The notes below the pieces were generated by a model. The model was not told where the DNA came from. It did no database searches and saw only the letters and a program-made list of their open reading frames with translations. Source: Hemibagrus wyckioides (Eukaryota > Chordata > Actinopteri > Siluriformes > Bagridae). From it: DNA of 64,000 nt. Every line of letters starts with the position of its first letter. The stretch's first letter is position 1. This document shows, one piece after another, positions 1-9,489 of this stretch. A program made the position numbers and the translations under genes. The DNA lies in assembly GCF_019097595.1 (NCBI RefSeq), contig NC_080717.1, positions 9,998,836-10,062,835 on the forward strand. Reading direction: 5' to 3'.

Positions 1-869
1 TCCAACAAGACCAAGAAAATGTCAGTTTTAGTATCATTTCCTTTTGTGTACACTCACTTGTATTTCTCACTTGTATTTCATTAAATAAATCAAATGAGAA
101 ATAGAAGTAAGTGATCAAAATACAAAATACTTTACTAAAAAAAGGGCTGTTGAATGTTGATAAGCCGTGATACAATCAGCATACTGAATTGATGTAACTA
201 GCTTTCACAACACTGCCACTACAATGCCAGGAAAGCAGTCATGTGGAACCGCACGCAAGTTGACATGCCCAATTGGGTCGGAAATGTCTTACTTTCTTGA
301 ACTGGATTAATATTTAGTGATCTTGAAAGAGAGGAAGCTTACTGTATGGAAGTTAAAGGTGACAACATGTCTGTAGATATGCATTCCTAACACATTTATG
401 GCCTTTGGATATGGGACGTGCAAGGAGGATATCAAATGACAAGGAACACAGTGACAGCGTCATCTATCTGCAACCAATGAATCCCCCAGTCTTCTCTAAA
501 GCAGCACCTCTTTTTGAAAGAAACATGAGACCCCTTTGTTGCTGCAAATACTCTAGAATTCCAGCAATTATTCTGGGGAATTTGAGAGAGTTCTAATCAA
601 GGCATTAGAGGATTAGCAAACTGGCTGTCTGACTGGTCTCTTAGCCGATAGCATTCAGCCCTCGCAGGCGCCTACACTCAGACTGCTCCTATAAGCACTG
701 ACTAATTCTGGTTATAGTTTGTTTTAATAATTATTTGATTTTTTTTGCACTAGACCACTTAAATTGGCTGTTTAACTACTGAAGAGTAACACCCTTTTGG
801 GATATTCTTGATCTTTTAGACTTAAAAATTAAACAATTCATGGAAGAAGATTTGTTTGGTTTGGGTTAA

Positions 870-975
870 ATAACATCCATTCATCCATCCAACCATCCAT
901 CCATCGTTCATCTTTAGTATCTGCTTAACCCTGGTTTCAGTGGATCAGACACCTATTCAGGGGTGGCGGTATGTG
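870..975 (+). repeat. CATC-headed dispersed repeat fragment
   Basis: A (CATC)n head leads into 'AGTATCTGCTTAACCCTGG', the head-end pattern of a repeat family that recurs at about 13590, 14713 and 16182 in this window. Truncated and diverged. Confidence 0.5.
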
Positions 976-1312
976 GGATGTCTCTCGCCTCATGATCATG
1001 GACCTGTCTTCTGTAAAAATAAGCACTAGTACACCTGTATTTACAACTAAACATTCGCAGATCACAATAACTACATTAACATTATAATCATTACTAACTG
1101 GACTGGTTGCTTCTGTCATTAATAGATATTTACAATCTGATAAGATGTTGCATGTTAGAAGCGATAAGAAAACTTTCGATGAGCTTTTTAATACCATTTT
1201 GGTATAAAAGACACAGATGGTAACTTAGTAGGCCATTGTGGTTTGTGGGTAGTGTGTCTGGTAGAAACGTTCCTGTAAGTCTGGCTATTTTTACTTTTAA
1301 ATGTACTTGAAT

Positions 1313-1318
1313 TTTATT
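1313..1318 (-). terminator. Candidate poly(A) signal of the protocadherin gene
   Basis: AATAAA on the minus strand, about 73 bases after the TAA stop at 1391-1393. The short implied 3' UTR makes it a plausible but not exclusive cleavage signal. Confidence 0.35.
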
Positions 1319-1390
1319 AAACATTTGATCATGATGTTATAAGTCGTTAATAAACGCAAAATTGGACCAATAAAGGAAAACACATGTCCT

Positions 1391-4300
1391 TTAATTGAAA
1401 TATTCCAGTTCATGTTCCAGTTCATCTTCTTTTGTGTGATCTCTCCGTGGTGTTTTTTTTCGCATCAACCTTTTTTGTCTCAAGAAAATAATGACTGTGA
1501 CGAGAAACATGCATACAGAGAAGACCATCATACCCAGACCACACAGCAGTAAGAGCCAAGGCAGTTCTGTGCAACTCTCTGTCAGGCTATAAGATTTTGG
1601 ATTTGGCAACGGGGACTCTGACGTGAGAGGAAAATATTGGGGAACAGTAGTCAGGTGGCACTGTTTGGATATCTCATTGACCATTACATTAACCCACACA
1701 GTGGCCTGAAGAGGTGCAGGCTTCCCTCTGTCACTGACTCGGATTAAGAGGTGATGCATACCGTAGTCTCTTCCTACAAGCTGCTGCACCACTGTGATGT
1801 TCCCTGAGTGTGGGTCGATCTGAAATGGGCTGGGGTTGATTGGCTCCCTGGCTATAATTTGGTACGTAATATCTGAATTCAAGCCTGAGTCACGGTCAAT
1901 AGCATAAATTTTGGTGATGATGCTGCCAGCCTTTGTGTTGGGGGATATGGTCAGGCAGGAGAGGTTGCTGCTCGGCAGGAGCACCTGAGGCTGGTTATCA
2001 TTTACATCCTCCACAAAAACAGTTACAGATGCAGTAGAGGAGCGCTGTGGACTTCCACCATCTATAGCCAGCAGGCGCATCTCATAATGTTCATGTTTCT
2101 CCCGGTCCACCTCACCTATGCAACGAAGTGTAGACTGGGACAGGTCCATGGCGAAGGGAACATGCTTGTCTAGTACTTGTACATCCACCACTTTTCCATT
2201 ATCGCCTTCATCTGCATCCACAATTCCAATCTTACCAACCTGAGCTAAGCGTGAAATACCTTCAGAAATGAAGAAAATGAAGTGTGGTGTGACAAACATT
2301 GGCTGGTTATCATTCTGATCTAGAACCTTTATAAACACAGATGAAAAGGCCTCTAAAGAAGGCGAGCCATTGTCCCTGGCCAGCACTGTGAGACTGTATT
2401 CCCTCTGCTTCTCTCTGTCCAGTGGCTCTAAAACAGAGACTACACCTGTCACTTCATCAATATTAAAGATAGCAGGGTTATTATTAATCAGCCTGTATGA
2501 CACTTTTCCATAAAGCTGACTATCTGCATCACTTGCGCTGACTTGTACTAAAGAGAATGCAGGCTTATTGTTCTCCTCTATCTCCACCTGATAGTAAGTC
2601 TTCTCAAACTGTGGGGCATTATCATTCACATCTTCAACTACGACTTTTATCTCTTTCCTTGCATGCACACATTTGCCTTGGGCTTCACTTATAACAACAG
2701 TAACAAGATATTTGCTACACAGCTCAAAGTCTAGTGGTTTTGAGGTTGAAAGTAGATAGCTGCCTGCTTGTGCTTTCAAAGAGAATGCTGTGCTGTCTCC
2801 CTCAAAGGACAGAATCTTCTGGACACTTGAGATGTCTCTCAGCTCCAAAAGAGCCAAGAGAGTTGGTGGCTCATTTTCACGTAATATTATAGTTTGATTT
2901 CTATACTGTGCAACATACTTGATCTCGACTGTTGGCTCCGGGCTCAAAACTGGCTGCAGATATACAGTTAACTGAGTTTGCTCAACAGGGCAAGGTGGGC
3001 TATTCACAACTACTTTTAAAACATGTTTTTCTGGGCTGTCTAATCTTATATCCATAGCTACAATAATCCTGCCTGTGTTACTGTCCAAGTGGAAAAGTTC
3101 CTTGGCCCGATCTGAGATCTGCAGGCTGAATGAGTAAGTGATCTGACTGTTCCTGCCCAGGTCTGGGTCTATGGCTTGAACCTGGGCCACTGTTGTTCCC
3201 CTGGTCACTCCTCCTGGCACCGAAACTGTGCGAGGGTTATCAGGGCTGAACTGCGGGCACTGATCGTCTACATCAAGCACCGTAACAACAAGAGACACTG
3301 TAGCACTCAGAGGCACAGAGCCACTGTCCACAGCAACAAGAACCATGCAGTGCTCACTTTGAGTTTCACGGTCCAGCTCTCTTTCAACAATTAGCTGAAG
3401 GGCAGAACTGTCCTGTGCTACACTGAAGAATCCTTCAGCACCTTCTAAATGATACATTATCTCTGCATTGCTGCCTATGTCCTCATCCTGAGCCTTGATG
3501 TCCAACAGCACCCTTGTCCCAACACTTGCATCCTCTGGTATGCTTAAACGAATTTCATTTGTTTCAAAATAAGGAGCATTGTCATTTATATCCTCCACGA
3601 TTATAGTTATCTTCAGCAGTTCTTGCTCAGGGCCCACTAGGGCGTTGACTAAGATTGTACAGTACCCTCCCTCCTGTGATGGACACAGTGTCTCCCGGTC
3701 AATCATCCTCTCTGTTGTGTACACATTCCCAGTTTCTTCATTGACTCTCAAATACGAGCTCCCAAGCAGCTGGTATGGAGGAAAGAAGGTTGTGCTTAGA
3801 GTGTATATCTTAATTCCTTCCGGTCGCTCCTCCAGTATCGAAAGAGTCAGCAGAGTGTGGCATATGATCTGTCTGACCGATGCAATGAGAAACACCTTCT
3901 AAAGAGAACCAGAGAAAGTGTTTAGTAGGCTGAAGTAAACAACACCCCACTTTCCATATGAAAGTTTAACAGTTATTCAAAGTTTTAAAGGCACGGTCCT
4001 TAGGATAAAGTGTGATGGTATAACAGACAATCCTGTTCAGTCATGTTTTTGAGGTCTGTAGACAGGAAACGCAAACTAGGACAAGTTACTCAAATTCACA
4101 AATTCATACTGGTAGATATTTCAGTAAATGAGTTTCGTTAAAGTTTTTCCTCTCAGCTATACACATGACTTTTGTGGCACTTAAACTTTCACAGAATTTT
4201 GTGACAACAAAAGTGCAGCCAAGTGCTAACAAATGTCAGTCTAAATCATCAGATTTTACAAGAACTTTTTTCTTCAGATTTTACTTCAGGTGATATACAA

Positions 4301-5004
4301 TAGGTTTGTTTAGCTATCCCTGAATAAAGCCAATATACAGTACAGTACATCTGAAAATGCACCTTGTGTTTCAACATTTAAAGTACTAAACATAAATTAT
4401 ATACATAGTTTTATTTCTATTATTTATGCAGATAAAAGAAACATCAAGAAAGGAAATCAAATTCTACAGTTTTTGTGCCATTATGTAAAACTTTGTAATA
4501 TTATTCTAATTGTTAATACATTTTTTTATTTCAATTTATTCCTGTAAATCTGCTTATTTTTTTTTTAGCATTTTTAACAATGTCCATTATTAAAAATGCT
4601 ATAAAAATAAAATTTAACTGATTGGAATAAAATCAAAAGTATTCAAATTATATTTGGTTTAAATAATCAGCCATATCAACCCCATTTATTCATAGGGTTG
4701 GGGTTTGGTGGTGTGCAGTTAAACAGCACGTGCCTTAATTCACTGTAAGATAGTAAAAGCACTGTTTTCCTTTTGGAAGCCATTACAGCGCTTGCACAAT
4801 ACAGCTTCATGCACAAACAACCTATCTAATCAAGCATGTTTGACAAGTGGGTCTGTCAGAAATTCTGCAAGAAACATAAATGCATTTACTTGGACAGTCT
4901 GTAGATATCTTAGTTAAAGCAAATATCTCTTGGCTACACATTTCCTAGAGAGAGAATAGACAGAGTGGGAGAAAACTCACCTGTAACAGACACACCATGT
5001 TCAT
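1391..5004 (-). CDS. pcdh20: Protocadherin-20-like cell adhesion protein (two coding exons, complete)
   Basis: Single-pass calcium-dependent adhesion protein of the protocadherin family, expected at neuronal cell surfaces. Coding exons are 5004-4981 (8 codons) and 3898-1391; the model is 843 residues. The large exon has no usable ATG at its start: a stop lies just upstream and a TTCTCTTTAG acceptor precedes 3898. The upstream ATG at 5004 has an in-frame stop above it and runs to a GTGAGT donor at 4980, joining in phase 0. Residues 1-25 form a weak signal peptide. Seven cadherin repeats follow, with DxNDNxP linkers near residues 111, 431, 535 and 639, a degenerate one (DVDDQCP) near 217, and none between repeats 3 and 4, as I recall for human PCDH20. 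A membrane helix spans about 789-814 and a 29-residue basic-then-acidic tail ends in LEYFN. The DYGMHHLLIRVSD and FQIDPHSGNIT motifs favour PCDH20. Human PCDH20 is longer (about 950). The family is certain; orthologue versus paralogue is open. Confidence 0.9.
3899..4980 (-). other. Protocadherin intron 1
   Basis: A 1082-bp intron bounded by GTGAGT (4980-4975) and a pyrimidine tract plus TAG (to 3899). It is strongly AT-rich in its middle (about 4380-4680) and carries no recognisable element. Confidence 0.7.
4981..5004 (-). CDS. pcdh20: First coding exon of the protocadherin (8 codons)
   Basis: This short coding segment reads ATG AAC ATG GTG TGT CTG TTA CAG and is followed at 4980-4975 by a consensus GTGAGT donor. 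It joins the acceptor at 3899 without a frame change, giving MNMVCLLQ-KVFLIASV. The first hydrophobic stretch of the signal peptide is thus split across a 1.08-kb intron (4980-3899). An in-frame TGA at 5028-5026 limits the start to ATG 5004 or ATG 4998. The exon is inferred from splice signals and frame, not from homology, because signal peptides are not conserved. Confidence 0.75.
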
Positions 5005-5240
5005 ATTTCCGTGAGACGCAGGTGATCATTCTTTGTGTGTGTGCTAGCGGTGTGGAATGAAACTTGAGTGTGACTAGGATTTCTGAGGGAGGGCACACTC
5101 TTAAACGGCCGAATCTAAATGAAAAGAGCTCACTTTCCTTTCGGCATAAAACCTGTTCTGTCAATCTTCCCTCTCCTTTACACAGAGTCTTTAACATGTT
5201 TATGTTGCCAAAGTAGTTTGATTCCAGTTACAAAAATTAC
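5005..5240 (-). promoter_or_regulatory. 5' leader and promoter-proximal region of the protocadherin
   Basis: Sequence directly upstream of the inferred start. On the minus strand it has an out-of-frame upstream ATG at 5197 whose reading frame runs past the true start and across the splice donor, so it could dampen initiation if transcribed. A long (GA)n tract lies immediately further upstream. I see no clear TATA box, and the transcription start is not determinable here. Confidence 0.4.
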
Positions 5241-5244
5241 TCTC

Positions 5245-5337
<93 letters not shown>
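5240..5337. repeat. (CT)n microsatellite
   Basis: About 98 bases of nearly pure CT with two CTAT interruptions, at the putative promoter of the minus-strand protocadherin, where it reads (GA)n. Confidence 0.95.
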
Positions 5338-5338
<1 letters not shown>

Positions 5339-5424
5339 ACGCACACACAATATCTTCCATTGCTATAATTATTAATGAGTTTATTAGTGCTGTGTCTACA
5401 TCTGAATAAAACCCAAACATTTTT

Positions 5425-5600
5425 CAATTTAAATTTCAATTCCATTTTATTTGAACAGCGCTTTTAACAATAGACATTTTTCCAAAGCAGGTTTTGAAAT
5501 CTTGATATCTAGATCCCAAATAAGCAAGCCAGAGGTGACAATGACAAGGAAAATCTCCCTTGAAAACACCACAAGGAAGAGAAACCAGACTAAAAAAGTA
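5425..5600 (-). repeat. Teleost dispersed repeat with GCGCTTTTAACAAT core (copy 1)
   Basis: Contains 'TTTATTTGAACAGCGCTTTT', 'AAGCAAGCCAGAGGTGACAA' and 'AGGAAAATCTCCCTTGA', in the reverse order of the same motifs in the 16915-17145 copy. This family is very common in teleost genomes. No coding content. Confidence 0.7.
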
Positions 5601-5875
5601 ACCCAACCACTTCTAGTGACAAAATTACGCTTCAACTATTAGACTATAGTCTTCAACTATTTACTACAAAGTCAATCATTGCTAAATGTACTAAAAGCAT
5701 GTACAGTATAAACAGCACAGTCTTCATGACTGCAGCAACAGTTCTTAGGCACAAGTCTACAGTATCCAGGTGAGATTATTCACTGAAGAAAGGGTGAGCC
5801 TGTAGGATTTATAGGACATAAAGTATGCGTAAGATATCCAGTTCAGTATATGACAAAGTCCAACAAATGACCAAA

Positions 5876-6545
5876 TTACCAACCACTTTACTAGAAATGC
5901 CAGTACACCTTTACATTCATGAAGTTATATAATCAACCAATCATGTGGCAGCTGTGCAATAAAGAAATCATGCAAGATCTTCATCTCAAAAATCAGAATA
6001 GGGAAAAATTGTGATTTCTGTGAATTTGATAGTGCCTTGGATGTTGGTGCAAGATGGGCAGGATTTCTCACATACAACATCTCCTGGGATTTTCACATAC
6101 AACAGTCTCTACAGTTTAAACAGTATCATATATTAAAAAAAAAAAATCTATAATATGTCTGTGGAGGGTGTGCAGGCTGAAACACCTTGTTGATGAGAGA
6201 AAACAGAGGAGAATCACCAGACAGGAACGAGCTGGAAGTCTATAGTAACTCAAATAATCACTTTACACCCATGGTGAGCAGAAAAGCATCTCATCCTGCA
6301 CAACACTGGATGAACTATAACAGCAGAAGTTCCACTCCTGTCAGCCAAGATTAACAATCTGTGGCTTTCATGGGAACAGACTGACCCAAACTGGACTGTT
6401 GAAGACTGGAAAAAGGCCAGGTGAATTTTTTTTTTTAAATCTTTAATTGTCTAGTTTCGATTATGGGCATGTGTCCATAATATTTAGATAAGTGAATGAA
6501 TGTACAGGTGTACAAATGTTTCAAATAAAGTAGATGATGAGTGTA
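5876..6545 (+). mobile_element. Internally deleted Tc1-like DNA transposon (copy 1)
   Basis: Ends form diverged terminal inverted repeats: left 'CACTTTACTAGAAATGCC...', right complement with 'CTTTATTTGAAACATTTG', each followed inward by 'GTACACCT...TACATTCAT'. Between them lies the decayed N-terminal half of a Tc1 transposase: the DNA-binding region around 'TGGATGTTGGTGCAAGATGG' and 'CTCCTGGGATTTTCACA', then 'CTCCTGTCAGCCAAGA'. The catalytic half is absent. A second copy with the same architecture lies at about 49215-49865, so both probably come from one deleted, non-autonomous lineage. Many stops and indels; inactive. Confidence 0.8.
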
Positions 6546-6642
6546 GTGTATATTGTACTTATTACCTTTACACTGCCCTCTAGTGTATAAACTGGTTACT
6601 ACACCTAACAGGTAATACAGGTAGTAGCGACCAGGTAGCCTT

Positions 6643-6688
<46 letters not shown>
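6643..6688. repeat. (TG)n microsatellite
   Basis: About 46 bases of uninterrupted TG dinucleotides. Confidence 0.95.
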
Positions 6689-6689
<1 letters not shown>

Positions 6690-6885
6690 CGATTAAGAAA
6701 GAAGCGTTTTCAGCCATTTACATGTTTCATTCTTTGGACACAGCTACTAACATCGATAAGTTGGGAAGGTAATAATATATAATATATAATAAATCTAATA
6801 TTAATGTAATATTTAATATTAAGAATGCAGAGATGGAGTCATTGATGGCAACAACAAATAACAAGACAGCCAAAAAAAGGCCATT

Positions 6886-7035
6886 AATACACTATATAGC
6901 TATAGGTTTGTGGACACCTGGCCATTACACCTGTATGTGGTTCTTCCCAAACTGTTGCCACAAAACTGGAAGCACACAGTTGTCTAGAATGCCTCTGTAT
7001 TTATCAGCATTACACTTTCCCCTCATGGAGATCAA
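6886..7035 (+). mobile_element. Fragment of a Tc1-like element end
   Basis: Begins at 'TACACTATATAGCTATAGG' and continues 'TTTGTGGACACCTGGCCATT' and 'CTGTTGCCACAAAACTGGAA', matching the left end of the elements at 21645 and 29080. The right part of the element is not evident, so this is a truncated relic. Confidence 0.6.
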
Positions 7036-7403
7036 ACACAAGCATAATCACTGTGGTCAAAGCCAGGCCGTGTCGACGTGGTATGCAACTGTGAGAAAAG
7101 AGGAAGACTACATTTCTACAAATAACAATCTCCACTCTATATTGTGTATGTATTTACCCACTTAAGGGTTTAATGGCAGTGCTTTTGTAGGCTAGTTAAA
7201 AGATGATTTTGTGTAGAAGTGTCTACAAAGAATGCTGAACATGAAGCATTGTTCACACCATTATTCACACTGACAGAGTGTTAGCAAAATGTTTAACTTT
7301 CATAAAAAAGGAACTTCTAGTGCCAAAGCTGTAGTAAGCAAAAACACCAAACTACACTGAATCCTTTAGACAGTGAAACAGCTGTGAGGCTGAATACTGA
7401 GAT

Positions 7404-7440
7404 CTGCTGAACAGTTTGAGGGTGTGATGAAGGATCTACA
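7404..7440 (+). pseudogene. Short relic resembling the first coding exon of rgcc (copy A)
   Basis: The segment around 'AGTTTGAGGGTGTGATGAAG' matches copy B at 7729 at 22 of 24 aligned positions and resembles the EFEAVVEEM region of rgcc coding exon 1. Translated in the corresponding frame it gives EQFEGVMKDL. No splice donor or rgcc-like continuation follows. It may be a decayed partial duplicate of the exon or an unrelated short repeat. Confidence 0.35.
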
Positions 7441-7460
7441 TTTATCATATGTAAAAACAT

Positions 7461-7465
7461 CTCTC

Positions 7466-7522
<57 letters not shown>

Positions 7523-7526
7523 GTCT
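7461..7526. repeat. (CT)n microsatellite
   Basis: Sixty-odd bases of CT repeats, flanked on both sides by CTATGTCT variants. Confidence 0.95.
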
Positions 7527-7728
7527 AAAAAAATATAAGGGGGTTCTTTTCTGAAAGTTAAAGCATGGTTAAAGAAATTAAGTATTGTAGAGTAATACAT
7601 TAATGTGTTTATAGAATGTCCTGTAAAGTAAAACTAATAAATTACATTAATCAAGCTTTTGTTTGAGAAACCTTTTGTATGGACATGAATAATGAAGCTT
7701 TTATGCACTACTCAGAGTCTGACAACTG

Positions 7729-7765
7729 CAAAAGGAGTTTGAGGCTGTGATGAAGGAACTGACTG
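7729..7765 (+). pseudogene. Short relic resembling the first coding exon of rgcc (copy B)
   Basis: The stretch starting 'GGAGTTTGAGGCTGTGATGA' aligns with rgcc at 9519-9552 at 28 of 34 bases without gaps. The frame reads LQKEFEAVMKELTA against rgcc LLEEFEAVVEEMTA. A stop precedes it and another follows after five residues, and the downstream rgcc exon sequence is missing. Read as a decayed partial duplication 1.7 kb upstream of the gene; convergence or a shared repeat is not excluded. Confidence 0.4.
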
Positions 7766-7835
7766 CCACATTTCTAAATAAAAGCTGAAACTTTAACTAG
7801 CTCAGTAATGGCCTTTTCACTTTCACCAGTTTTTA

Positions 7836-8198
7836 ATGATTATCTTTAAGCCTTTTTACCCCGCATACACTATATTGCCAAAAGTTTTGGGACATCACTC
7901 CAAATCATTGAATTCAGATGTTGTTTTTCAGGGGTTGGGCTTGGCCCCTTTAGTTCCAGTGAAAGGAACTCTTAATGCTTTCATTTTCAATGACATTTTC
8001 AATTTCATGCTCCCTACATTGTGGGAACAGTTTGGGGATGACCCCTTCCTGTTCCAACATGACTGCGCACCAGTTCACAAAGTAAGGTCCATAAAGACAT
8101 GGATGAGTGAGTTTGGTGTGGAGGAACTTCACAGAGGAACTTCACCTGACCTCAACCTGATAGAACACCTTTGGGATCAATTAGAGCGGAGACTGTGA
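7836..8198 (+). pseudogene. C-terminal fragment of a Tc1-like transposase (left arm)
   Basis: A 120-codon open frame. Its last 65 residues match Tc1 transposases: MLPTLWEQFGDDPFLFQHD, then PVHKVRSIKTWMSEFG, then SPDLNLIEHLWDQLERRL. The HTH domains and the first catalytic Asp are absent. An extra 'GAGGAACTTCACA' repetition at 8119-8142 marks a small local duplication. Dead fragment within the fold-back element. Confidence 0.8.
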
Positions 8199-8647
8199 GC
8201 CAGGTCAAAACTGGGACGTCTGCCTTTATATGCTTCAACTCTTCTGGTGTGCTTATGGGAATTTTTGACCATTCCTCTAGAAGCGCATTTGTGAGGTCAA
8301 GCACTGAGAAGGCCTGGCTCGCAGTCTCCACTCTAATTCATCTCAAAGATGTTCTATAAGGTTGAGGTCAGGACTCTGTGAAGTTCCTTCACACCAAACT
8401 CACTTATCCATGTCTTTATAGACCTTGCTTTGTGCACTGGTGTGCATTCATGCTGGAACAGGAAAGGGTCATCCCCAAACTGTTCCCACAAAGTTGGGAG
8501 CATGAAATTGTCCAAAAATGTCTGGGTACGCTGAAGCATTAAGAGTTCCTTTCACTGGAACTAATGGACCAAGCCCAACCCCTGAAAAACAACACCTGAA
8601 TTCAATGATTTGGGGGGGTGTCCCAAAACCTTTGGCAGCGTAGTGTA
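7866..8647. mobile_element. Fold-back (palindromic) Tc1-like element, 782 bp
   Basis: Two inverted copies of the 3' part of a Tc1-like transposon, left arm 7866-8206 and right arm about 8313-8647, around a 106-bp spacer. The outer ends 'TACACTATATTGCCAAAAG' and 'CTTTGGCAGCGTAGTGTA' are inverted and end in TA, the Tc1 target. Each arm encodes the C-terminal catalytic part of the transposase: left with FQHDCAPVH and SPDLNLIEHLWDQLERRL (second Asp and Glu of the DDE triad), right with FQHECTPVH, where that Asp is Glu. No N-terminal domain is present. The spacer carries transposon sequence in the right-arm orientation. The element cannot make transposase. Confidence 0.85.
8354..8539 (-). pseudogene. 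C-terminal fragment of a Tc1-like transposase (right arm)
   Basis: Minus-strand frame with NFMLPTLWEQFGDDPFLFQH and KARSIKTWISEFGVKEL, the inverted counterpart of the left-arm fragment. A QHD to QHE change and a frameshift before the SPDL motif mark it as dead. Confidence 0.75.
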
Positions 8648-8819
8648 TGTTTGGTGATCCGTGCAGTGTGCGTTGTGCTACTGAAAATTTGAATGTAAAT
8701 TGTGCACTAAAAAAAATCTTTGCAATGGAAAGACACAAATGTAAACAGCAACCACACCCTCATACAGTCACTTTCAGGTAATGGACTAAAGTTTTCCGTC
8801 ACTGTCCCAGTCTCCGAAT

Positions 8820-9081
8820 TGTCAGAGGGGAAACTTCTCTCTCATTGGCTGAGAATCTGCATCTCTGACGTCGGAGTGGAGAAGCGTCTGCTCGAAAACC
8901 ATCCAATCGGATAGCAGTTTTTGTGCCGCCTTCTTTGTACCATTACGCACTGTGAGGCGTGGTCAGGCGAATCCTAATATCTGAACTAACTTTTCTTCTC
9001 TCTCTCTCATTAGTTACCTCTCTTTCTGAGGCTCAGGTTCAACAGCTGTTTCTGCAAGCATATCGACCGCACCTTTCACAG
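8820..9081 (+). promoter_or_regulatory. rgcc: rgcc promoter and non-coding first exon
   Basis: The segment upstream of rgcc carries an inverted CCAAT box (ATTGG, 8844-8848), a CRE-like TGACGTCG (8866-8873) and a direct CCAAT box (8903-8907), with more CpG than its surroundings. A non-coding exon is inferred to end at 9081 (TTTCACAG followed by GTTAGT at 9082), splicing to the CCGCAG acceptor at 9487 just before the start codon. The transcription start is probably between about 8910 and 9000, but no TATA box fixes it. Confidence 0.55.
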
Positions 9082-9172
9082 GTTAGTTATCTTTTTCTTC
9101 TTATTAAATATCGGTTAACCGGTTTATAGAAACCAAAACGAGCCTATAGTAATCAACAACTTTTTAAACAAA

Positions 9173-9240
9173 AATCCAATTCAGTTTATTTGTATAGCGC
9201 TTCTAATAATGTCTCAAAGCAGCTTTCCTGAAGAGAACAT
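9173..9240 (-). repeat. Teleost dispersed repeat, partial (copy 2)
   Basis: 'TTTATTTGTATAGCGCTTCT' and 'GTCTCAAAGCAGCTTTCCT' match the end of the repeat at 5425 and 16915. Located in the first intron of rgcc. Confidence 0.7.
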
Positions 9241-9489
9241 AGAGAGAAAGTACAAAGTTTAAAGTTTTCTATTTTATCCCTGTTTTAAAATGGATGCTTA
9301 TTAGAATTTACTGGGAACAAAATTTCATTTCAAGTGAATATCATGGCACCAGGTTAGATTTATTCTATTAATTACTGATTCATTTATCAGTTAAGGTGTC
9401 ACATGACTACACCATTTGACTATATGACACGGGTTTTGCTTTGGCTGTGGAGTGAATAAATGTGTAACACACTGACCCCCACCGCAGAG

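Larger units (their letters stand above)
1..1390. other. Intergenic DNA downstream of the protocadherin
   Basis: AT-rich sequence without a recognisable gene. Short open frames here have no family features. The only clear structure is a CATC-rich stretch at about 876-905, followed by a decayed dispersed repeat to about 970. Confidence 0.6.

Noticed and set aside
3893..3895. GTG at 3895 as the start of the protocadherin
   Set aside because: It follows an in-frame stop and lies three bases after a clear splice acceptor. The spliced ATG at 5004 explains the N-terminus better.
3579..3902. 107-codon open frame on the plus strand
   Set aside because: Antisense shadow of the protocadherin exon; no independent features.
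5119..5409. Open frame encoding a long Ser-Leu repeat
   Set aside because: Translation of a (CT)n microsatellite.
9460..9489. In-frame ATG at 9460 as the rgcc start
   Set aside because: The CCCCCACCGCAG acceptor ending at 9487 places 9460 in an intron, and the extra residues MCNTLTPTAE have no RGCC counterpart.
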